11,092 nt of DNA from JBLHLB01 sp047618505 (GTDB taxonomy: Bacteria > Planctomycetota > UBA1135 > GCA-002686595). The notes beneath the pieces were generated by a model. It did no database searches, was not told where the DNA came from, and saw only the letters and a list, made by a program, of their open reading frames with translations. This document shows, in pieces, positions 5,142 to 11,092 of this stretch. The stretch's first letter is position 1, and each line of letters opens with the position of its first letter. A program made the position numbers and the translations under genes. Location of the stretch: contig JBLHLB010000108.1 of assembly GCA_047618505.1 (NCBI GenBank), forward strand, positions 1 through 11,092, in the 5' to 3' direction.

Positions 5142-7239
5142 GCCGCCGGACCAGGTTCGCCCTCGTCACGTTCTGAGCGTGATGAAGCGCGATGGCCGCG
5201 AAGTCCCCTTCGACACCGCCAAGATCGAGGTGGCTATCACCGCAGCCATGGCTGCCGTCGGGCACGAGGACGTGACCTTTGCCCGTGAAGTGGCCAACGT
5301 TGTTGAACTGACCCTGGCCAAGCGCAAGGGGGATTCCCTGGCTGGAATGAATCCGGGTGCCGAGATCGGTGGACCTCCCCAGATCGAGGCGATTCAGGAT
5401 CTCGTGGAGACGGCCCTCATGGAACTTGGCGTGCCCGAGGTGGCCAAGGCCTACATCCTCTACCGCGAGAAGCGCGCCCGAGTGCGCGACGCGCTGCGTG
5501 TGCACGCGGATGTTTCGAGCGCCACCCACGGTGGTCCCCGCGTACGCGAAGCGGAGGGGGTCGCCCCCTGGAGCAAGGGCCGCATCGTCGGCGCCCTGAT
5601 GACCGAGGCGGAACTCGCCCGTCCCCAGGCAGAGGAAATCGCCGCCGCGGTGGAGCGCCGCGTCTTGAGCTCGGGTCTTGCGCGCGTCACGACCGGCCTA
5701 GTGCGTGAGTTGGTTGCGAGTGAACTCTTCGAACGCGGTTGGACGCGTGCCCTGCAACGCCAAGGTGCCATCGGGCTGTCGCGGGTGAACATCGAATCAC
5801 TGCTCGAAGGCCGACCCCTCGCCCCCTGGGAAGATCGCGTTGATTCCCGACAAAGCACACCGCGTGAGCGCGCAGCGGGTGAGCTCCTGCGCCGCTATTC
5901 CCTTGAGGAAGTCCTCGAGGACGAAGTCGCGGAGCTAGCCCTGGCCGGCGACCTACACGTGGAGGACCTCGGCGCACCGCACCTGCCCTTGACCATTGGC
6001 GTAGAGGCCGAACTGTTCTCCGCCGGCGGTGGGGCGGGCGATGCCTTCCAACTGCTCGAGCGAGTCGGAGAACTCACGCGCCACGTAGCCCATGGTCTTG
6101 TGATTGAGGAACCGGCCAGCGTGCTCTCGCCGCTCCTGCGCGCCACTCGCTCGGACAGTTCCCTGGGGCTTTCCGCTTGGCTGCGGGCATGTTCGGCCTT
6201 GGCTCAAGCCTCGAGTGTGCGCATCGATCTTTCCCTTGGGGATGCGAGGCAGGTCGTCCTGGCCGCACGATTGGTCGAGCAGCTTGCCGAATTCCTGGCG
6301 GAGTACCCGACCGGTGGCCGGTTCGATCGCCCTGGGCCGCCGCGCTTGTTCCTCGAGGGGCACGCCCTCGAAGGGCTCCTGGCGGAGCGTCCGGGACTGG
6401 CGGATTCCCTGGAGGAGCTCTTGGCTCGGGGAGCCGTGCTGCCCACCTGGGGCGAAGGCGACCTGCGCTGCGTCGGACCTGGGTTGCAACGGCAGAAGGG
6501 ACAGCGCACACCCCAGTCCGTTTTGGGGGCCGTTGCATTGAACCTGCCGCGATTGGCACGACGTGCCGGTCCCTGGCGCGAGGAGATCGTCCAGGCGGGA
6601 CTGGCAGAGCTGGTGCGAGCCGCCCTCTCCGCCGGTCGTTCCCTGGAGTCCTTCCAGCGTCGCACCGCGGAGGCGCGCCCCGGCGGGCTGCGTGCGCGAC
6701 CGAGCCTGGCCCTGGTGCCGGTCGGGTTGCGCGAGGCACTTCTGATCCTCGGTGATGGCGTGATCGATCCTGACCAGGGGGCGCGTCTGATCGGTCTGAT
6801 CGCCGACGCAGCAAGGCGCTTTTCACCGGCCGAGCGTGTGGCCGTCACAGTCTCACCTTTCCACGGTGAAGCCGCCGCGGCTCGTTTTGCTTGGCTAGAC
6901 GAGCGCCTGGCGCGTGCCGATGGCGGCGTGCAGCGCTGGCTCTTCAGTGACGTGGAGGGAGCAAAACCTGCGCGTCCCTATTCAACTGGCTTCGGCCTCA
7001 AGCCCGCGGCTGGCGTACCCACCTTCGGTGCCGGCGGTCGCGGTGAAGCGGAACTCCTGCGCACACTTTCCTCCGGTGCCTTATCGTTGGACGAGGTTGT
7101 TGGCCCCGGCATCGAAGAGGAGCGCCCGCATCTTTCGGCCTGGCGCCGCTTCGAGGTGCGCCGCCGTGCCTTCGCCGGCGAAGTCGCCCTCGAGCTCTTT
7201 CCCTCAGGCAGCGGACGCGTCCTGCGACCGGTGCGCTAA
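5122..7239 (+). CDS. ATP-cone protein resembling class III ribonucleotide reductase (NrdD), lacking the radical site
   Basis: About 705 residues. Residues 16-125 form an ATP-cone (VMKRDGREVPFDTAKIEVAI near the start, QDLVETALMELGVPEVAKAY at its end), the dATP/ATP-binding regulatory module of ribonucleotide reductases. Residues 147-230 (APWSKGRIVGAL onwards) look like a second, degenerate cone of the kind I recall in some long NrdD proteins. From about residue 240 the sequence follows the NrdD barrel in places: YSLEEVLEDEVAELALAGDLHVEDL (GDLHVEDL at 276-283, compare GDIHIHDL), VALNLPRLARRAG (NLPR at 474-477, compare INLPRI), and PYSTGFGL near 619-626. Only two cysteines exist (357 and 450), there are no CxxC zinc pairs, and the C-terminus ends RVLRPVR without a glycyl-radical RxxGY-like loop. 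It is therefore probably not an active NrdD. The frame is intact and overlaps nrdR by 20 bp (14 bp if ATG 5128 is used; a GGAAAG lies just upstream), suggesting translational coupling. A nucleotide-sensing regulatory role is inference; a decayed reductase is the alternative. Confidence 0.72.
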   Translation: MPMGTPEPPDQVRPRHVLSVMKRDGREVPFDTAKIEVAITAAMAAVGHEDVTFAREVANVVELTLAKRKGDSLAGMNPGAEIGGPPQIEAIQDLVETALMELGVPEVAKAYILYREKRARVRDALRVHADVSSATHGGPRVREAEGVAPWSKGRIVGALMTEAELARPQAEEIAAAVERRVLSSGLARVTTGLVRELVASELFERGWTRALQRQGAIGLSRVNIESLLEGRPLAPWEDRVDSRQSTPRERAAGELLRRYSLEEVLEDEVAELALAGDLHVEDLGAPHLPLTIGVEAELFSAGGGAGDAFQLLERVGELTRHVAHGLVIEEPASVLSPLLRATRSDSSLGLSAWLRACSALAQASSVRIDLSLGDARQVVLAARLVEQLAEFLAEYPTGGRFDRPGPPRLFLEGHALEGLLAERPGLADSLEELLARGAVLPTWGEGDLRCVGPGLQRQKGQRTPQSVLGAVALNLPRLARRAGPWREEIVQAGLAELVRAALSAGRSLESFQRRTAEARPGGLRARPSLALVPVGLREALLILGDGVIDPDQGARLIGLIADAARRFSPAERVAVTVSPFHGEAAAARFAWLDERLARADGGVQRWLFSDVEGAKPARPYSTGFGLKPAAGVPTFGAGGRGEAELLRTLSSGALSLDEVVGPGIEEERPHLSAWRRFEVRRRAFAGEVALELFPSGSGRVLRPVR

Positions 7240-7242
7240 TTC

Positions 7243-7260
7243 AATCGTCCTCGGGCGATT
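7243..7260 (+). terminator. Weak hairpin after the NrdD-like gene
   Basis: AATCGTC (7243-7249) pairs with GGCGATT (7254-7260) around a CTCG tetraloop, six Watson-Crick pairs plus one G-U, starting 3 bases after the stop. The following CTCACTCACTT is pyrimidine-rich but not a T-run, so termination would be inefficient at best. It may separate the nrdR operon from smc. Confidence 0.3.
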
Positions 7261-7301
7261 CTCACTCACTTGAATGAACGGGCTTCGGCCGCGTTCGGCA
7301 T

Positions 7302-7315
7302 AGCGCGTAAGCGCT
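7302..7315. repeat. Small hairpin upstream of smc
   Basis: AGCGC (7302-7306) and GCGCT (7311-7315) are perfect arms around GTAA, a GNRA-type tetraloop in RNA. It lies 41 bases before the smc start. No function can be assigned. No convincing -35/-10 pair or Shine-Dalgarno is visible in the 117-bp gap before smc. Confidence 0.25.
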
Positions 7316-7356
7316 GCTTGCGACAATTCACCCACGCCTTTCCCACCTAGTTTCGC

Positions 7357-10300
7357 ATGCGCCTGAAACGACTCGAGCTCTTCGGGTTCAAATCCTTCGC
7401 CGACCGCATGGTGCTCAACTTTGAGCGCTCTGTAACCGGAATTGTCGGCCCCAACGGGTGCGGCAAGAGCAACGTCGTGGACGCCATTCGCTGGGTACTC
7501 GGCGAACAGCGTGCCAAGTCGATGCGCGGTGGAGAGATGACCGACGTGATCTTTAAGGGCTCTGCCTCGCGCGCGGCTATGTCCGTGGCCGAAGTGACCA
7601 TGGTCCTCGACAACTCTGATGAGACAATCGAGGAGCGTGGTGACGAAATCGCGATCACGCGCCGCGTCTATCGCTCCGGCGAGGGGGAGTACCTGATCGA
7701 CGGCGATCGAATGCGCCTGAAGGACGTGCGCGAGATGCTCTTCGGCACCGGCCTGGGGAGTCGTGGATACAGCGTGCTGGAGCAGGGCCGTATCGATGCA
7801 GTGCTTTCCGCCAACGCCCAGGAGCGTAGAGCGATCTTCGAGGAAGCCGCCGGTGTTTCGCGCTACCGCCAGCGCAAGAAGGAAGCGGAGTCTCGTCTGC
7901 GCCGTGTGGATGCGGATTGCCTGCGACTCGACGACGTCCTTGGCGAACTCGAACGCCGCGAACGGTCCCTCAAGATTCAGGCCGGCAAGGCTCAGCGTTT
8001 CGTGGAGGCGCGTGACTCTTGGCGCATCGATGGAATGCGACTGGCGCAACACCAATCCCACGATCTGGCGGTCTCCCTCGGAGAGATTGGGCGTGAGCTG
8101 ACGGGGATGGAACGCCAGGTTGAGGAACAGCGTGAGCTGCGCGCAGCAGCGGAATCCGACGTCTCCACACGCGAGCTCGAGCAGCAAACTCTCGGTGCGG
8201 AGGTGCAGCGCGCCGCCCAGGAATCCGCAGAGATGGGTGCGGAATTGCGCGCCCTTGATGAGCGTCGCGGACAGCTCACCGCGCGCGTGCAAGCCTGGCG
8301 TGCCTCCTCCTCTGAAGAACGTGGACGTGCAGCTCATCTGCAGGAACGCCTTTCCCAGCGGGAGTCAGAGAGCAACGAACTCGATGCCGTACGGACTGGC
8401 CTTGAGTCAGAAGCTACAGAGGCCCGTTCCGGTGCGGACGCCCTCACGGAACGTGCCCGCGACCTGCGCGATCAACAACGCCAGTCGCGTGCGGATTCAG
8501 AGGCGAAGAATAAGCAGGTGCTCGGGATCCTGCAGGAGCGCACCGGTCTTCGGAATCGTGTGCAAAGCCTGACGGAACGACAGGCACCCCTGGCTGAGCG
8601 CGGGGAGCGTTCCGACGCTACACGCCTGGAGGCGAGCAAGCGTTGCGAGGACGCGCAGTCCCACGAAGAGCGCGCGGCCCGTGAATTGACCCGTCTCGAG
8701 GGGGAGTTGGAGACCCTTGACGCGGAACGTGCCGTTGTCCTTGCGGCTCGGAATCTCCTGGAGGAGCAGCTGCGGGAGGCTAAGGCGCGCCACAAGGAAC
8801 TCGAACTTGACGTGACTCGCTTAGGTAGTCGCGTGGAGTCGCTGCTCGACTGGGAGCGCGAACGTGAAGGACTTGAGAGCGGTGCCCAGGCTGTCCTCGA
8901 GGGCAGTGAGGCGGATGACTTCCCGCGACTCTCCGGTCAGTTGGCCGGGCTCGTGGCGGACCAGCTGCGCGTGGATACGCGCCTGGCCCGTGCCCTCGAT
9001 GTCGTGCTGGGGGGACGCGCCCAGGCCCTGGTCGTGAACTCACCCGCGGACGCTCGTTCCCTCGTGGAATGGCTGCGCGAAGGTGAACGAGGTCGAGTGC
9101 GCCTGGCAAGTCCCGCAGGCGTCGTGGAGGTAGCGCCCCAGGAACTCCCCTCCGATCTGGTCAGCCGGACCGGGGTCGAAGGTCTACTTCTGACCCAGAC
9201 ACACATCGCGGAGGGCTTCGCTAATCTCGCACAGGCACTCCTGGCAGGTGTTGTCCTGGTGGAGTCTTTGGCACTGGCCCTAGAGCTGGTGCAAGCCCAC
9301 CCGACGCTTCGCTTTGTGACACCCGAGGGTGATCTAGTTGATGCTGCCGGCGTTAGCGGTGGTCACATCGACGTGAGCCAAGGAGCTGTCGGTCGTCGCT
9401 CCTTCGCGGCGGAGCTGGATGATCGGCGCGCCGCCATCGCCGCCGAAATGGAGACCCTTGATATCCAGGTTTCGGAGCAGGCGGCAGCCCTGGCAGAGTG
9501 CGTTGCCAAGACTGAGGAGCTGCGCCGGAGGGCGGAGCAACTCGGTCAGGAGCGCGGGCGCGCCCGCGGCATCGTGGAAAGCGTGAAGCGCCGTGTGGCG
9601 GATCTCCAGCGTGCCCTTGAAGTGGCCGAGACCGAGTGCGGCAACTTAGTGCGCGAGCGAGAGTCTATCGATGCCGATCTGGTGACCGCATCGGAACGCC
9701 TAACCCTGGTGGAGGCGGACTTCGAACAGGAGAACGCCGCGCTTCAGGAAATTGAACACGCGCGTCTTGAGGGCGAAACGGCCGTCGAGGCCGTTGGTCG
9801 TGAAGAATCCAGTGCACGCGTCGGCGCCACGAGTCTTGAGGAGCGCCTGCGGGCTACCCGCCGTCGCTGTTCTGATTTGAACGCGACGATCGAGGAGGCG
9901 CGTCTGGAGGCGGAGCGCTCCTCGCGCCTGGCGGATGAGCACGATAAGGCAGCTGACGATGGCGACACCGAAGGCGAACGCCTGGTGGGACAGCACGGCG
10001 AGATGCTGCAGGAGCGCGGTCAACTCGAAGAACGCCTGACGGAGCTGCGGGAACGCGATCGCTCCGGGCGCGAGGCGATTGATTCCCTGCGCAAGCGCGG
10101 TGAAGCCGTGACCGTCTCTCTGGAGGGTCTCTTGGACTCCGTTAGCCAGGGGCGACTCAAGCAGCAAAAACTCGAGCTGGCGGATGACGAACTCGGGCGT
10201 CGAGTTCAGGAGGACTTCAGTCTTGAGCGCCACCAACTCCTCGAGGACTTCGAGCCGGAGGAGGAACTTGCCGATCCCAAAACTATGCGCGAGTTGTTCA

Positions 10301-11092
10301 TGCGCGTGCGTGACCTCAAGCGTCAGCTCGACAAGATCGGTCACGTCAACCTGGATGCGGTTGAGGAACTGGAGGAAGTCGACGAACGCTTGACCTTCCT
10401 ACAGAATCAGCGCAAGGACCTAGAGGAATCGCGTCGCCAACTGCTGGAGACCATCGCGCACCTGGACGCCGAGAGCGAGAAGCGCTTCCTCGAGACTTTC
10501 TACGAGGTTCGTGACCAGTTCCGCACGATCTTCCGTCAGCTCTTTGGCGGCGGTAAAGCTGAGCTTTCCCTCGAAGAGGGTGTGCCGATTTTGGAAGCGG
10601 GAATCGACATTGTCGCGCGTCCCCCCGGTCGCGAATCCCTTCCGATCACGCTGCTTTCCGGTGGTCAGCGCACCCTGACGGCATTGGCTCTGTTGTTCGC
10701 GGTGTTCCGCTCACGGCCGAGTCCCTTCTGTGTGCTAGACGAAGTTGACGCCGCCCTGGACGACGCAAACATCGGGCGTTTCCTGTCCCTGGTCCAACAT
10801 GCCGCGGACGATACGCAATACATTATCGTGACCCACAACAAGGGCACCATGGCTGCCTGCCGCATGCTCTATGGCGTGACGATGCAGACCAAGGGCGTCA
10901 GTCGGGTCGTCGGTGTTGAGCTGTCCGAGGTGGACGAGATTGTCCCCACGGCAACCGGAAAGGCGGCGGTGAAGAGCATGCCTGTGGAGGCCCAGCTCGA
11001 GGACAGCCAGGAGCCAACGGTCGAGATCATTCCCGTTCCTCGGGGTGGTCCCGCCTCGACTGAGGGGGCGCCGCTCGCCGAAAAGGAAGCCC
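7357..11092 (+). CDS. smc: Chromosome segregation protein SMC (3' end outside window)
   Basis: The condensin ATPase that organises and segregates the chromosome, usually with ScpA and ScpB. At least 1245 codons are present with no stop before the right edge. The N-terminal head starts MRLKRLELFGFKSFADR and holds Walker A GPNGCGKSN (residues 31-39), then the VLEQGRIDAVLSANAQERRAIFEEAAGVSRYRQRKKEAE segment. Two long, charged coiled-coil arms flank a hinge at about residues 520-680, including a glycine-rich VSGGHIDVSQGAVG stretch. The C-terminal head has the ABC signature LSGGQRT (from residue 1100), Walker B SPFCVLDEVDAALDD with Asp1128-Glu1129, and the switch histidine in VTHNKGTM. The family normally ends near GVSRVVGVEL; here a further 56 or more residues follow, rich in Glu, Pro, Ala and Val. 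ATG 7357 gives the standard N-terminus although no Shine-Dalgarno precedes it. Confidence 0.96.
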   Translation, partial: MRLKRLELFGFKSFADRMVLNFERSVTGIVGPNGCGKSNVVDAIRWVLGEQRAKSMRGGEMTDVIFKGSASRAAMSVAEVTMVLDNSDETIEERGDEIAITRRVYRSGEGEYLIDGDRMRLKDVREMLFGTGLGSRGYSVLEQGRIDAVLSANAQERRAIFEEAAGVSRYRQRKKEAESRLRRVDADCLRLDDVLGELERRERSLKIQAGKAQRFVEARDSWRIDGMRLAQHQSHDLAVSLGEIGRELTGMERQVEEQRELRAAAESDVSTRELEQQTLGAEVQRAAQESAEMGAELRALDERRGQLTARVQAWRASSSEERGRAAHLQERLSQRESESNELDAVRTGLESEATEARSGADALTERARDLRDQQRQSRADSEAKNKQVLGILQERTGLRNRVQSLTERQAPLAERGERSDATRLEASKRCEDAQSHEERAARELTRLEGELETLDAERAVVLAARNLLEEQLREAKARHKELELDVTRLGSRVESLLDWEREREGLESGAQAVLEGSEADDFPRLSGQLAGLVADQLRVDTRLARALDVVLGGRAQALVVNSPADARSLVEWLREGERGRVRLASPAGVVEVAPQELPSDLVSRTGVEGLLLTQTHIAEGFANLAQALLAGVVLVESLALALELVQAHPTLRFVTPEGDLVDAAGVSGGHIDVSQGAVGRRSFAAELDDRRAAIAAEMETLDIQVSEQAAALAECVAKTEELRRRAEQLGQERGRARGIVESVKRRVADLQRALEVAETECGNLVRERESIDADLVTASERLTLVEADFEQENAALQEIEHARLEGETAVEAVGREESSARVGATSLEERLRATRRRCSDLNATIEEARLEAERSSRLADEHDKAADDGDTEGERLVGQHGEMLQERGQLEERLTELRERDRSGREAIDSLRKRGEAVTVSLEGLLDSVSQGRLKQQKLELADDELGRRVQEDFSLERHQLLEDFEPEEELADPKTMRELFMRVRDLKRQLDKIGHVNLDAVEELEEVDERLTFLQNQRKDLEESRRQLLETIAHLDAESEKRFLETFYEVRDQFRTIFRQLFGGGKAELSLEEGVPILEAGIDIVARPPGRESLPITLLSGGQRTLTALALLFAVFRSRPSPFCVLDEVDAALDDANIGRFLSLVQHAADDTQYIIVTHNKGTMAACRMLYGVTMQTKGVSRVVGVELSEVDEIVPTATGKAAVKSMPVEAQLEDSQEPTVEIIPVPRGGPASTEGAPLAEKEA

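Noticed and set aside
5122..7239. Reading the NrdD-like gene as a pseudogene
   Set aside because: About 705 codons are open without frameshift or internal stop, the start overlaps nrdR in an ordered way, and the regulatory cone is well preserved. Loss of the catalytic parts alone does not show decay.
7261..7356. Sigma-70 promoter before smc (TTGAAT 7270-7275 or TTGCGA 7318-7323)
   Set aside because: No acceptable -10 hexamer lies 16-18 bp downstream of either.
7204..8337. Open frame on the - strand (377 codons) at the start of smc
   Set aside because: It mirrors the SMC N-terminal head and coiled coil, and shows no family motif of its own.
1..11092. Mobile elements, CRISPR arrays, tRNA or rRNA genes
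   Set aside because: No transposase, regularly spaced repeats, terminal repeats or RNA gene signatures were seen; the genes fill almost the whole window.

Overview
This window is a compact, GC-rich (by eye), single-strand stretch of bacterial chromosome. All six genes lie on the + strand and the largest gap between them is 192 bp. In order they are a calcineurin-like metallophosphoesterase, yidC (membrane protein insertase), mnmE (tRNA-U34 modification GTPase), nrdR (ribonucleotide reductase repressor), a large ATP-cone protein that resembles anaerobic ribonucleotide reductase NrdD, and smc (chromosome condensation ATPase, running off the right edge). YidC has an N-terminal anchor followed by a periplasmic domain of over 300 residues, which points to a diderm (Gram-negative type) bacterium. 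GTG starts, mostly weak Shine-Dalgarno sequences and the mix of genes would fit an environmental GC-rich lineage such as a planctomycete-like or other poorly cultured phylum. I cannot place it more exactly from this sequence.

Left part (1-2995): about 100 bp of upstream sequence holds two perfect inverted repeats. The second ends four bases before the GTG of the metallophosphoesterase. A 63-bp gap with a small palindrome leads to yidC. Middle part (3000-4475): mnmE starts 4 bp after the yidC stop and is probably translated from the same message. The yidC-mnmE pairing is a remnant of the common rnpA-yidD-yidC-jag-mnmE-mnmG neighbourhood, but rnpA, yidD and jag are absent here.

Regulatory gap (4476-4667): this 192-bp spacer carries a perfect consensus DnaA box (4540-4548) and, 52 bp further on, a 13/16 match to the NrdR operator placed directly against a TTGACA hexamer (4596-4616). 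It leads into nrdR, whose end overlaps the start of the NrdD-like gene.

The most unusual gene is the NrdD-like protein (5122-7239). It keeps a good ATP-cone, a second cone-like segment and several landmarks of the class III ribonucleotide reductase barrel (a GDLHVEDL segment, an NLPR segment with one cysteine upstream). It has only two cysteines, no CxxC zinc pairs and no glycyl-radical loop, so it should not work as a normal NrdD. The frame is intact for about 705 codons. My reading, which is an inference, is that it is a nucleotide-sensing pseudoenzyme or regulator made together with NrdR, under possible NrdR and DnaA control. This would link dNTP supply to replication start.

Right part (7357-11092): smc has complete N- and C-terminal ATPase motifs and a hinge, and continues at least 56 codons beyond the usual end of the family as a Pro/Glu-rich tail. 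Its stop codon lies outside the window.
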